Shown piece after piece: positions 9,871-21,690 of a stretch of 64,000 nt of DNA (position 1 is the stretch's first letter; the number at the start of each line of letters is the position of its first letter). Made by a program: the position numbers and the translations under genes. The notes under the pieces were generated by a model. That model was not told where the DNA came from, did no database searches, and saw only the letters and a list, made by a program, of their open reading frames with translations. Origin of the DNA: Lepisosteus oculatus (taxonomy: Eukaryota; Chordata; Actinopteri; Semionotiformes; Lepisosteidae); the NCBI RefSeq assembly GCF_040954835.1, contig NC_090697.1:4166501-4230500 (forward strand), given 5' to 3'.

Positions 9871-12800
9871 GAGATGGTGAGTCAGGTGTAGTTTCCTTGC
9901 ACAGACTGGTACTTTAATTAGATCCCCAGCACTAACTTGCAGTGACTCCTGCTTTATCAAAAAGATCCAATGTGTATTCCATCTGCACACAGACCAGTGA
10001 CAACAATCCATGGATGCTGAATTTGCCAGCTCTGAGAGGGACCTGCAGGACGTCACCAATGCCAGGCAACATAGGGACTTGTGACTTAGGCATCCAGTGT
10101 GATTTATGGGAATTGGAGTCCCTAAGACAGTGCAGCGCCTGTGAGATTGCTGAAGACGTCTCAGATACTAAACTGAAAAGAACACTTATATTAATAAAAT
10201 TCATCTGTCAAGCCGGCCTAGCAGTCATTTGTTGAAAATTAATTTTATGTTCCATTACTAATCAAAGTGGCATCATAAAGAAAATAAACATGGTTGCAGT
10301 ATTGCTTTACAGCATAAAGAGCTTTTGGTTTGTGCTTCCTCAGGCATTAGGGATAATGAAAGCATATATTAATGGGGATACTCCCATTATTCCCCACTGT
10401 GAGGAGGAACAATGCAACCTCAAAACACATCCATCCAACGATTTGGTGAAGTCAAATAATGATAAAAATTATAACTATAGAAACTACTAAGAAGACCAAA
10501 GGGCTGCAAAACACATATACATTTTACAAAAATAATATAGTAGCTTCAAAAATTAATATTTAAAATAAAATACACATAAAATCTACAATTGTGGTTCCTG
10601 TGTAAGGATATCTTTAAATACCCTTATGCTCTCCAAGCATCCTAGAGATTTTTGGTCTGGAGGGTCATTCATGTTATTGTTTGATTTGTTATTAATATTA
10701 TTGTAATATTTAACATACTGTGATATATAGAATCAACAAAATGTCAATATGGTGTATTTATTATTTATTATATTTTATTATTATAGAAAGAGTCTTTACT
10801 ATTCCATTATGCCCAAGGAACAATGTGTCAAAAGTACAACTTTGAACACACCCAGACCTCTGAATCACCAATGCGTCACTCTTATTTGTATTTCATTTTG
10901 AACAACAACAACAATAATCACAGCAAGAGTTCAAGGGAAATGTTGTTCAAATGAGCACATTAAAATGTTTCCAAAATAAGCACAGCAAGTGACTGAGTTA
11001 AAGAATTTCATGCAGAAAATGTTAAAGAGCTGAATCCAGGCATGGAAAAGGCTGGTTCTGGCAGGAAAATGAGTCACGGGGAAGTGTCAGGCAGAACAAG
11101 GTCAGAGCTAATTCAGGAATCAGATGTTTGGGCTTAGAAGTCACGAACAGGGTTTCTTTTAAATTTCATTTGAAGAGATTTGATGACAGAAAAGAACGTA
11201 TCACTCTCTGGGATCTCAAATGACAGAGTGTCTTCCCCGTGGCAGGTGTTTTATAGACGGTCAGGCTTAATTAGATGAGGAGCCATCTTAATAGAATGAG
11301 GGGCAAATCGGAACACGACCCGTGGGTGTAACAATTTGAGCACTATCAGGAACGTGTTCATGTGTGGAAGAACTTCGGTCCCCCGTAGTGGGGGATGTGA
11401 GCTGCTGCCTACCTGAGAATGACAAATATTAATTATTTTACTTTGTTACTTACATAAAAGTAGTTTAATGGATTGTATAGTGAAATTAAATATTTATTAC
11501 AAATTGCTTCATGATTCCAGTATTCAATTAAATTTAATTTTAATTTTAATTGTAATTGTAAAGAAGTAAAAAATGGTTAAATGGTCCAGGGTCTGGCATG
11601 AATAAAGTTCACTATTTGTACAGCTGTTGACAGGACATCTTTGAGGTTCTGGAAGAAATTAAGAAGTCACAATATCACAATGTAGGAAACAGTGCGTCAC
11701 AATGACTTGTGGATCTTCTCTCTTCGTCAGGAAGGAAAATCCAGAGTTCATTCAGCAAAGATGCTTCATTGGAACATACTGTGCCTTGGTAAATAAACCC
11801 TTTTACTTTTTCAAGAATGTCTTAAGCCTTCGTGGTTGTTGGAGAAGGCTAGCTAAAGTGAAAGTTTTCTTTCATGGTACCAGTGTCCACATACTCTACC
11901 AAATAGAAACAAGCAACTGACTGCACTGTGACACACTGGTAGTGTGACTGAGAAGTGTCGTTTAAATTACAGATACAATTTTTGAACCTTGGAAGAGCAA
12001 ACACTTCTAGCTTCAAAGCAGAGAGAATGTTTGCTGAGGTCTGGGGGATCTCTACAGCAAAAATAATTTTAAAGTTTACCTTGGTATAACTAGCTAAGGT
12101 GTGGGTTATTGTCAAGGAGCAGTACAGAAACACACAATATAAGATCACATTTAGAGCACAGAGAAACAACAAGAAGATGACGGGAATAGAGAGACGAGAG
12201 AGCAGAGGAGGTAAGAGGAGTGGGAACTTGAAGCTTGCACCAGGCAAGACCCCCTACTTCATGATCATCCAAACAAAACCTAACTTGGAGCTACTGTAAG
12301 TATTTGAAACCTGTTAGAGAGAGCGTTCTATCCTGTATTTTTCAGGAACTTGGACTTCCAGGGTAAAAGATACCTAGGTGGAAACATCCTTTCTGCTTGT
12401 GGGTGCATTTCTAGAGTAGGGAGATAAACTCCCATTTATTTTTGTGGCATCTGGGGTGCAAAGAGAGAGCAGGCTGTATTGCATTTAGTTAGAAGGGTGC
12501 TTATCTCTCATGTGGCCTCTGTAGGCATTAGAAGTTATGTTAAAAAATAATGCTTAGTAGCAGTCTGTGTGAGTACAATGTTATGCTTCTCAAACACCTT
12601 GTTTGTAAATACTGTATATAGAATAACGTGTGTATTGTATGTTTTGTTGTGTGTAGTGTAGTTTGGGTCAAGTCAAGTGTAATAAATATTTGTTTTAGTA
12701 AGTGTGCATTAATTATTATTCCTCTCACCAAAGTTGTGCCAGAGGACAAAGAATTCACATGCTTCTGATTATACCAGCTGCTCAAGTATGTTCTGGAGAA

Positions 12801-14040
12801 ATCACTTACAAGTTGGAGAATTATGAATAATTATTTTACTCACTGACTAAACCACTCGGTTAATTTCTGCTTTTCACCATTTTCATAACCCCCCATTTGT
12901 AACAGTAGTTTCTTTTGTGAGCTGTTTCAGAATATTCAAAGTCATGTTGGAAATTCAAAAATGACATGCAGGCGCCCCAGGTTAAGAACTCATTCCTTTA
13001 TCGGTTTTCAGAGGTTCTACTGGAAGTGCTGTGTAGGAGAGCTGGCATCAGTTGGCCCAGAGATGCATTCCTCACTGAATTACTTACCACCTTAAAGGAT
13101 CCACTAGTTTACAAATGTCACTGTTGTGTGGCAGGTAGATGCTACTCCAACTGATTTCAATTGTTCTACATTTCTTAGACATTGTCCATCTGTATCAGAT
13201 AATGAAAGAGACTAAGTTTAAATTAGCAATTTGTGTTGCTAATTTAAAAGCATAATTTAAAACAACATAGAAACAGCATTTTTTGATATATGAAATACCA
13301 TGCTCTATTAATACTGTAACGAAGGTAAGAGGATCCTATGTAGACAAAGGAGAGGGAAGATAGTGAAACAGGCGTACAATCCAAAACCATTTCATTTTAC
13401 AGGTGTTTTTACAATTAGTTATCTTCCTAGCCTGTAAGGCATTATATAGGATTTCTGAGTACTGGGCTAGCAGTCTGGCTTTTTCTATGTGGTTCAAAAC
13501 ACAGGCCTATGAGTCACCCTGTTGTGAAAATAGGGTAACTTCTGTTGTATGCTGTGTTGTGTAATAATTACTTTGTGTTATTTTTAATAAATATTGATTT
13601 ATCCTAGTTTTCCTTTCATATATTACTTTTTCAGCAGAGCTGTGCCAGAGAAGAAAGAACTCAGGTGCCACTAACTGTACCAGCCACCCATTATATTCGT
13701 TGACAACTGAGGGTTTTAATTATTTACTATATTTTATTGATTAGCCTGCTCTGTGTTTATATAGTATGTTCATAATTAACGTCTTAATGACTGCATCTAA
13801 GAATGGACTGTTTCACAATATGCAAATACTGAAACAATCCAGAATATCATGAATTGGCTCCATGTTCGACAACTTCAATAAAACTGAAACTCCCAACATC
13901 TGTGTTTTATAGTCTCCAGAAAAGACCCATCTGGACTGGGACCATAGCTGGGACTCACTTGTCAATCATTAAAAGATTGACCAGAAGCTGTGAGCTCCGG
14001 GTCACCTGAATGTTACATTATATGACTGATTTAAATTATG
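9871..14040. other. Gene-poor 4-kb spacer
   Basis: Only short frames without recognisable domains occur. There are AT-rich stretches (about 10500-10800 and 11430-11580) and some G-rich unique-looking DNA (about 11030-11400). I see no TAAR remnant, tRNA or terminal repeat. Unrecognised transposon debris is possible. Confidence 0.4.
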
Positions 14041-14046
14041 AGACTC

Positions 14047-14048
14047 AC

Positions 14049-14088
<40 letters not shown>
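14047..14088. repeat. (AAT)n microsatellite
   Basis: A run of about 13 AAT units directly abuts a TAAR TM2 fragment. It may mark the break where the rest of that gene was lost. Confidence 0.9.
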
Positions 14089-14090
14089 TA

Positions 14091-14160
14091 CAAACCTGCT
14101 TTTGCTGTCCCTGGCTGTGGAAGACATTTTAGTAGGAGTGACTGTGCTGCCTTTAACTTT
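14091..14160 (+). pseudogene. TAAR fragment, TM2 only
   Basis: Twenty-three codons in frame read as TM2 of a plus-strand type TAAR, including SLAVEDILVG and VLPLT, and keep Asp2.50. The nearest match in the window is TM2 of the receptors at 15224 and 49727. The left side is a microsatellite. The right side runs within about 90 bp into a copy of the promoter region found upstream of the 15224 gene. No other transmembrane segment is visible, so this is a small relic. Confidence 0.8.
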
Positions 14161-14245
14161 AAATGGAATGAGCGATAACAATGTGCACTGCTAAAGTCAT
14201 TGAATCGTATGGTCTTCAAAAAAGTCAAATATTTGATTCATTTTC

Positions 14246-14385
14246 TGAGGTGCAGTGATTCTCTAGGCTCCTCACAAAACTCTAGTGCATTAACATGTCC
14301 TACAAACCAATGAAAAATGATCAAGATGTTCTTGAGAGAGTGGGGGGGCATTAACTCCCAGATATAAAATAATGAGCAATAACAA
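14246..14385 (+). promoter_or_regulatory. Orphan copy of the TAAR promoter cassette
   Basis: This stretch is nearly identical to 14905-15030, the block ahead of the 15224 receptor. It contains TCTCTAGGCTCCTCAC, AAACCAATGAAAAATG, a G-run and CAGATATAAAATA. No receptor frame follows it before the second copy, so it is a leftover of a tandem duplication. Confidence 0.65.
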
Positions 14386-14900
14386 ATATATTCCCTTTAA
14401 TATATTCAAATTTGATGCTCCTCAAGATTTTTGCATTGAATAATTCAAATAATAAAAATAACCCTTTACCTTCTGATGAAGGAAGGATAGATGCCATTTT
14501 TTAAACACAAATCTTTTAATCATTTTTATGCATTAATAAGGAAAGGTATTGTAGTTACATCATATTGTTGTTATATTATGATGTATTTTTTTATTTTGAA
14601 CATCCTAAGAAGCCTAGTTGCACATTCATTTAAACTGTCATTACTAAGTGACATTTCATATCCACTGCTAATTAATATTTTCTTCTGAAATATTGTATTG
14701 TACTGGTTTCTTAAGTTGTGGTTAATGTAAAACTTACATAAACTGCTGATGACATAAAATATATCATCAGCAGACTTAAAATCAATGTAATGAGTAATAA
14801 CAATGTGAACTGCTACAGTCATTAAATCTTATGCTTTTCAAAAAAGTCAAATATCATTTTCAGAAAATATTTGACTGTTGTTTTCAAACTCAAATCATTT
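14386..14900. other. AT-rich spacer between the two promoter copies
   Basis: Bases about 14790-14860 repeat 14165-14235 (AATGAGYRATAACAATGTG...). This confirms a local tandem duplication that includes more than the promoter. No coding remnant is evident. Confidence 0.45.
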
Positions 14901-14904
14901 TCTG

Positions 14905-15030
14905 AGGTGCAGTGATTCTCTAGGCTCCTCACAAAACTCCAGTGCATCAACATGTCCTACAAACCAATGAAAAATGATCAAGATGTACTAAGAGTGGGGG
15001 GGCACTAACCCCCAGATATAAAATAAAGAG
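14905..15030 (+). promoter_or_regulatory. Putative TAAR promoter cassette (receptor at 15224)
   Basis: Contains TCTCTAGGCTCCTCAC at about 14918, AAACCAATGAAAAATG at about 14960, a G-rich run and a TATA-like ATATAAAATA at 15016-15025, about 200 bp before the start codon. Matching blocks sit upstream of the related genes at 35773 and 49727, supporting a conserved regulatory role. Confidence 0.6.
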
Positions 15031-15223
15031 CAATAACAAACATCTCATTCTGTTTCACATCAAGTCAAACAGATAGAAATGATATGATACTTATTACTTT
15101 AGTTATATTACTTTATTTTATGCAGTGCACACATCTGCTTATGGAAAATCATTTATTTCATTTCACCACATTTGAATTGTAGAAATCTCTTCCTTAATTT
15201 GCATGTGTACTTAAATTTCAGCA

Positions 15224-16243
15224 ATGGAAAACCCTGATTCAGAAGAACCTCAGTCTGCATATTATTGTTTTCCATCTAACAACGCATCTTGTCATAAAGA
15301 AATTCGATATACAGCAATCTATGCTGCTCTGTACACAGCGATGGCTGTGGCTGTTGGACTAACAGTGTGTGGGAATCTGTTGGTGATCATCTCCATCTCT
15401 CACTTCAGGCAGCTCCACACACCAACAAACCTGATCCTGCTGTCCCTGGCTGTTGCAGACTTTCTAGTAGGAGCGTTTATGTTACCTTTAACTGTGACAG
15501 CACTGATAGAAAGCTGTTGGTACTTTGGGGACTTGCTATGTTTTGTTTACTTGTTATTTGCCTCTATTCTTATTTCAGTTTCTCTCAGTAATCTGGTTTT
15601 AATAGCCATTGACCGTTATTTTGCTGTATGTGAACCTTTGCTTTACTCTACTAAAATAACAGTAAATTTGATTCAAATATTGATTCTACTCACCTGGTTC
15701 TTATCACCATCTTATACATTGGCTTTGGGTTATTTTAATGGAAATTTTGATAATGCTGATGCATTAAATGCTTGTCTTGGAGAGTGTTTAGTTATAGTAA
15801 GTGAATCTTGGGGAATCATTGATATAATAATTAATTTTGTTTTTCCTTGCTCTACTATAATTACACTGTACATAAAAATATTTACAGTTGCAAGAAGGCA
15901 TGCAAGATTGATCAATGTTTTTACAGAGAAAAATGTAGAAAAATATAAAATGTCAAAACAATCAGAAAGGAAAGCTGCAAAAACATTAGGAATTGTAGTT
16001 TTTTCCTTTCTTTTTTGCTGGGTGCCATATTACATCTGGACACTCGTTGAAGGAAATGTTAACGTATCCATAACAGCATTTCAGTTTTCACCTATTGTAA
16101 TAGTTTATCTTAACTCTTGTATCAATCCAATTATTTATGCCTTGTTTTATCCTTGGTTTCAAAAGTCTGTCAAGCTCATTTTAACATTCAAAGTATGTTA
16201 CACAGATTCATCTTTCATAAATCTCTTTCCGAACAATATTTAA
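15224..16243 (+). CDS. Trace amine-associated receptor, Asp5.42-only type
   Basis: TAAR-family GPCR of 339 residues in one exon. Landmarks: N-glycosylation NAS at 20-22, Asn1.50 (51), Asp2.50 (79), Cys3.25 (106), DRY at 130-132, CWVP at 265-268, SERKAAKTLGIV at the start of TM6, and the TM7 fingerprint NSCINPIIYALFYPWF. Position 3.32 is Ala (A113), so the canonical amine-binding Asp is lost. Position 5.42 is Asp (D200, eight before Pro5.50 at 208). This pattern is known from fish TAARs that bind amines through TM5. It shares its N-terminus with the genes at 49727 and 35773. A TTAAATTTCAG just before the ATG could be a splice acceptor for a non-coding exon. A polyadenylation-type AATAAA lies near 16677. 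Ligand is unknown. Confidence 0.95.
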   Translation: MENPDSEEPQSAYYCFPSNNASCHKEIRYTAIYAALYTAMAVAVGLTVCGNLLVIISISHFRQLHTPTNLILLSLAVADFLVGAFMLPLTVTALIESCWYFGDLLCFVYLLFASILISVSLSNLVLIAIDRYFAVCEPLLYSTKITVNLIQILILLTWFLSPSYTLALGYFNGNFDNADALNACLGECLVIVSESWGIIDIIINFVFPCSTIITLYIKIFTVARRHARLINVFTEKNVEKYKMSKQSERKAAKTLGIVVFSFLFCWVPYYIWTLVEGNVNVSITAFQFSPIVIVYLNSCINPIIYALFYPWFQKSVKLILTFKVCYTDSSFINLFPNNI

Positions 16244-18940
16244 CCATTTAATTTACATAATCTAAAACAATAGAAATATATTTAAACTTTTTTTTATCAG
16301 TTTTTCAATATATTTCGATGACCAGATAAAAAAATCAGTAAACTTTTCTGAAATGATCAAATCACAGCATAATATAGGGTGTCAAAGTATCACATCTGAA
16401 CTTTTTGTAAAGTTGAATTTTGAATATGTAAAGTATAAATTTCAGAGTGAATGTAACATAAATGTGTGTGTGGAATTTTCTTGCATTATTTTAAAAAAAT
16501 GTCCTATTATAAATCTAATTCTGTACAAAACTGTATTAGATGTAAAAAAAAGATCTTGTGATTGATTTCAGATTATTTCATCATATGTATATTGTCAGGT
16601 TTTACTCCTAATCTGGTAATTGAATTTTTAACATATTGATAAGATGAGGCTGTCTATTGCAGTTATTGCAGTCTAAATAAATGCTTAATACTTTCAATTG
16701 CAAAGCTTTTCTGTTATCTATTACTTTGGAATATAAATATATCTAATTTCTGATGACAATTTATTTTTCTGATATATTCTTAATTTATATACTGTATATA
16801 GTAAAAATATTAAAATAAAAATGAGAAGCCCCTTGTTTTGGGGGGAAATATTTAATGGCATACAAACACAGTAATATTGTAAAGGGTAAATATTTAAAGG
16901 AAAAGTCACCAACTATGTTCCCAGAAAGCCCCAATTCAGTTATTCATACAGGTCACCCTAAACTATCTGCTGCTTTAAATTAGGAGTGCTTGTTTTAGCA
17001 ACCAACCCATTCAGAAAATAATGTTTCAATACAGGAAACACTATTTTTGGAGGGCTGAAAAGCCATGTGTTTAACAACTCATTGTTGTTAAATTGTTCCT
17101 GCATTTAGAAATTTCTGATTTAAGGGATATGATTAACAACCTCCTGGATTAGGGCTTTACATGACACCAGATTAAGAAATTTTGCCTGTTTTTTAAAATT
17201 TTACGTGTTTTCGCATCAGCACAGTTTTTATACAGAACTGCCTGGGAGGAGCAAATAAAAATACTTGACATCACATTCGTGTTTCAAAACCTGCATTAAG
17301 CTTGTAAGAATCTTTATTAAATTACAATAAATTATGTACACATAAAAAATCAATTTGGGAAGTAAAAAATGTGTAGAACAATTGCAAGTCTTTTGGGCCT
17401 AAATTTACATTTAGTACAGAAAAAATGAATTTACACATTCTACTCCTTCAGTCAAAAACAACAAAAAAGTTCATATAAATAAATAAAATATATAAAAAGG
17501 TAATATACCAAAATCAAGAGTAGCTCCTCTTAGAGTGCTGGTTGTAATTGGAATTGAGACCCCTTTGGTCTTTCATTAGATCCACATGGAAACTCTTTGT
17601 CACGGTCATCATCCCTCCTCTAGAGGGCACTCCCACCTTTCTTGTATTATTTACTTTCATTACACACACTTGTCCCTTGTCTCCGTGGTTTCGGGCTCAG
17701 CTTTGGAAGACGGACGTCCGGAAGCCCACCTACCAGGAGTGGCCTGAGGGCACAGGTTTCAGCACGGCGTCCTGACTTCTGGATCCAGGGCTTGGAGCGC
17801 CTATCACCATTATCCTTTTAATCCTCCATGTTCCTGGTTCCCATTCCCTCTCCCCTGGTTTTTAATTGTTCGTCTCGGATAGATCTCCTGGCTTTTAAGT
17901 CTATGAACTGTGACCCGGCAACAGTATTGGACCTCCTTTGGACTCATTCGCTTGTGCTCCCTTCATGCAATGGATTAGTTCAGTTACCATCTGTCATCCC
18001 AACCTACCTTGCTGTGCCTTCTCTAACGTCATTCCCTAGACGGCTCCGGATGATACCATCTCACATAGGTACCAACGCATGGACACCCTCCATGTTTGTA
18101 TTGGCTTTTGTCACTTGATTCCGTGTCTTCCATCCTTCCAAAAGGACCTCTTTGGTAAATCATTGTCCCTGTGCTTGTTTGTGTGTTTTGTGAGGGACTG
18201 ATATTCTGTCCAGGACACATACCCGAGAAGTACCTGGTATAGGCTCTTAACAGTTTTAAAAACCCATATGAATACCAGAGAAACAACTTATATTCTGTAA
18301 AAACATAGAAGTACTTTTCCATCATATCCTCTCTCAGCAAGCAAGGGGTGCAAGACAGGATACACTGTCCTGAAATAACAAATTTGAGTGCAAAGCCCTC
18401 TTTTCTACTTTGTAGTATGAGGCCAGGTGTAAACATACAGTATCTCAAAGGTGTTGCTGGAATCTTCAAACTCTTCACATTTTAGTTCTTTTTCAGGAAC
18501 ATGATGGTTACTAAATCTTCAGGAAATGAGAAAGCAAATGATTTTCAGGTCACTTCTGGAAACCTGTGTATCTTAACACAGAACTTGATGAGTGACATCA
18601 ATTGACAAGCAGTTTTCCCATGCTTCATGTAGGACATATCAAGAAAAGGAGTTACTGTACACACCGTGCTTATGATGTTCTTTGATTTTTTTTTTAAATT
18701 ACAGACTATGTGCAAAAATTAGAGTGAAATGTTCTAATGTAAATAGCATAAACATATAACAATACCATCACATTGATGGCAAATTGTATTTAAAATCATT
18801 TTAGAACACTTAATCCTGTCTGTGGTGGTAGTGGAGACCAGGATGTTTCCTCCACCAAGCTGGACCAGAATCAAAAGATTCAAAAACCAAGGTTCAAGGA
18901 CATACAAAGATTTATTATGATTGTGTGGCCACATAGTCAA
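16244..18940. other. 3' flank and gene-free spacer with unresolved repeat DNA
   Basis: An AATAAA near 16677 may end the transcript of the receptor upstream. About 17570-18130 is more GC-rich than its surroundings (CTCTAGAGGGCACTCC and similar), which suggests an inserted repeat. I found neither clear terminal repeats nor protein motifs. The short frames here show no domain. Confidence 0.4.
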
Positions 18941-19451
18941 AACAGTCAAAACCGCGAGTTACCGGTAAATACCGCGAGTTACCATAAAATATCCTATAAT
19001 ACCGCAAGCAAAATAATAGTATCCGGAATTTCCGCAAGGTGGAGCTAATAAAGCTCAACCTCTCATGTTTGAGCTGTCGCCATCAAAGTCTTTAACGAAG
19101 ATATTACTAATAGTATTAATAATGAATGACCTTGGACAAGCTGTAACTCAAAGTATTGCCCTGGTCCACATTCTTTTTTTCATTGACAGTCTTTGTAAAA
19201 GTAACACCACAGCATTTCACAATCACGCATTTGTTTCCAATCATGCAAAGTACAGTAATTTTTAAGAATCGATTCACCATGCCTTTCACATGCTCATAAA
19301 AGATATTGATTTAGGAACATAAACATATTACTGTATGCAAACTGTACTGTATACAGTATGTATATGTATATTTAATGTCTTAACTGTGCCCATTTAAGTA
19401 TTGAATATTTATATGGAATTTTACCACTGAAGGGAAATCTTAGTACCTGAG

Positions 19452-19930
19452 CATAAAAAGAATAGGAACAAGTAATAGGTTTATTCCATGCTGAAAAAAA
19501 GAAGAAAGAGAACACAACGTTTCGGCCGTGGAGCCTTCTTCAGGTGTGAGAGAGACAGGGCAGTAGGCAAAGGTAAAGTAGCGGGAGAACAAAGGTTGAG
19601 AGGGAGGAGGAGTGAGAGGCGGGAGCAGGGGACAGAAAGAGAGGCCAATCAAGAGGTGTGAAGTCAGAATGGGTGCAGAGACCTCTTGATTGGCCTCTCT
19701 TTCTGTCCCCTGCTCCCGCCTCTCACTCCTCCTCCTCTCAACCTTTGTTCTCCCGCTACTTTACCTTTGCCTACTGCCCTGTCTCTCTCACACCTGAAGA
19801 AGGCTCCACGGCCGAAACGTTGTGTTCTCTTTCTTCTTTTTTTCAGCATGGAATAAACCTATTACTTGTTCCTTTGCAGCCTACGCATGCTGACGCAGCT
19901 ACCCACCTGAACTACATAAAAAGAATAGGA
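19452..19930. mobile_element. Inverted pair of Penelope-like element tails with 16-bp target duplication
   Basis: The arms 19468-19657 and 19681-19872 are near-perfect reverse complements of about 190 bp, separated by 23 bp. Each arm carries the dispersed tail with CACACCTGAAGAAGG, GAAACGTTGTG, CAGCATGGAATAAACC and TATTACTTGTTCC. The whole unit is bounded by the direct repeat CATAAAAAGAATAGGA at 19452-19467 and 19915-19930. Opposed, inverted terminal copies are a known feature of Penelope-like elements. Assignment to that class rests on this structure and the recurring tail, not on a protein. Confidence 0.65.
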
Positions 19931-19931
19931 G

Positions 19932-20777
19932 TGTTACGTCCCAGTGCGTGTTCTGTGTGTGTTTTTTCTATGTTCCACACTGCTGACCCTTGATTGTTCT
20001 CCCTTCCCCATTGGCTAACCATCACACCACTGTTTCAATATGATGTCATCATCAATCAGCCCTCAGCCAATTTTATTCACTATATAACATGGAGGCTTTC
20101 AGCAAGGAGAGGCCTTTTGTTTGACTTCGGTCCTGTTTGATTTTGGTTATTGCTTCGGCTTCGTTTGTTGGTTTGTTTTGCTTTGTGTGTGTGTGTGTAT
20201 TTTCATATTGCTTCGGCTTTGTTGTTGTTTGTTGTTTTTTTTTGTTAGTTTGTTTGTACTTTCATTTGTTTGTGTGTTCATCCTTGTTTTGCCATTACCT
20301 TGCTTCAGTGTTACATGTTCAACTTTTGTGTTCTTTTGTACCCTGCTCCTGTTGATTACTCTTGTTTTCCCTTATTTGTATTCCTGGTTCACTTGTATTT
20401 TTGTTTGAACTTTTGTATATAAGGTTAGCTTAGGTTCTTGGGTACACTTACACACTTAGTTGATTTTGTATTAGTACATTAGTTTAGTACGGGTGAGTGC
20501 CATTTGTCTTGTATGGTTTTGGGTAGTCAGTGCAGGTTAGCTAGGGTGTTGAAGACGCCGAAAACCGTGTGTTTCGGGTTTTCTTTTGTAGTCAGTTTAG
20601 CTTTCCCTCACTGTCCTAGCCAGCTCCATTTTGTTTGTTATTTTCTTTTCTTTGGCACCACTCTAGTTCCTTACCCTTATCACGCTTCCTAGTCCCTCAC
20701 CAAACCCCCCCCCTGCTTCCAAAAGAATTATCCTAAATGTTACACCCCTTTTCCCCTAGACACTTGGGGTCGTAACA
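19932..20777. mobile_element. Solo LTR, 846 bp (Ty3/gypsy-like)
   Basis: Begins TGTTACGTCCC and ends GGGGTCGTAACA, a short inverted terminal pair with TG...CA ends. It is flanked by the 5-bp direct repeat AGGAG at 19927-19931 and 20778-20782. A CTATATAACATGG TATA region lies near 20080. A T-rich middle produces long but meaningless frames. No internal retroelement genes remain, so this is a solo LTR left by recombination. The exact family is not determined. Confidence 0.75.
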
Positions 20778-21530
20778 AGGAGCATACTGTAACGCGTGTG
20801 AAGGTTATAAAATATATTAATTTTGGAACTTAAACATACAGTATATGGCTGGTCTCGGTACTTTAAAGAAAACATACACACCAGTATTCCATTTCTCCCT
20901 AAACATTTTAAGCATTGAAGTCTTTAACTAACGTGATACCGGAGTCAACAAGCATACTTTTAGAATTTGATTAAAAGGGAATATAATATGGAATCGCGTT
21001 TCTAAAGAAATTAATAACAATATAATTATATTCATGTTGCAAAAAAACTGCAACGGACATAAAAACTACCTTCCTTTTAACAGAGCATTCCATAATTTCT
21101 AACTACAAAAATTATTTAAACTGCGACACTTATCATTCAACCAGAGTTCAAAATATCACAAGGATCCCCAAGAGCACAGCAAAGACTGTATTAAAAGAAT
21201 CGCGTATCTAAAGAAATTAATAAGATATAATTATATTCATGTACTGCGACAGGGCTGTGTAGGGCTGTTTCACCTCTCTCTCATGTGACTATTCAAAAGC
21301 CATTTAGCAAAGAGGGGATGAGAAGAGTGACAAACTAGTATACAGTACAGTACTTCAGATCTTTTTTTCTGAACCGGGGAAAATCTGATCATGTTTCTCT
21401 ATAACAATAATAAAAAACATTGCCACACCCGGACTGTTAAACCAACGCATTAGCACGTCAAAGCCCATTGAGGAGCCGGGCGCAATAATTGTTTTGTCCC
21501 TTGATTTACTGATCTGCATTAATTACAGAA

Positions 21531-21690
21531 ATCGAGTTCCTGCTCTTTGCAGACGACCTGGTCCTGCTGTCGCCCACAGAACAGAGGCTGCAGCAGAACC
21601 TGGCACTGATGGAGCAGCACTGTCAGACTTGGGCACTGACAGTCAATCTGAACAAGACCAGAGTTATGGTTTTCAAGAAAAAAAAGCCAG
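21531..21690 (+). pseudogene. Reverse-transcriptase fragment captured in a repeat
   Basis: About 50 codons read as a non-LTR retrotransposon reverse transcriptase across its catalytic motif. Seen are IEFLLFADDLVLL, with the two Asp encoded at about 21552-21557, then WALTVNLNKT and VMVFKK. The flanks match the CAGATG-family sequence near 4900 on the left (CTGATCTGCAT) and near 22730 on the right (GAATAAAAGCAT). The piece therefore sits inside that transposon. It is too short to place in a clade. Confidence 0.75.

Noticed and set aside
11849-12247. 132-codon hydrophobic minus-strand frame
   Set aside because: Hydrophobic N-terminus only, no family motif, no promoter-like block and no duplicate elsewhere in the window.
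19658-19993. 111-codon frame in the Penelope-like region
   Set aside because: It runs across the right arm of the inverted tail, the target duplication and the LTR start; it is a chance frame.
20121-20408. 95-codon Cys/Phe/Val-rich frame
   Set aside because: It lies wholly inside the 846-bp solo LTR and comes from a T/GT-rich low-complexity stretch; no domain.
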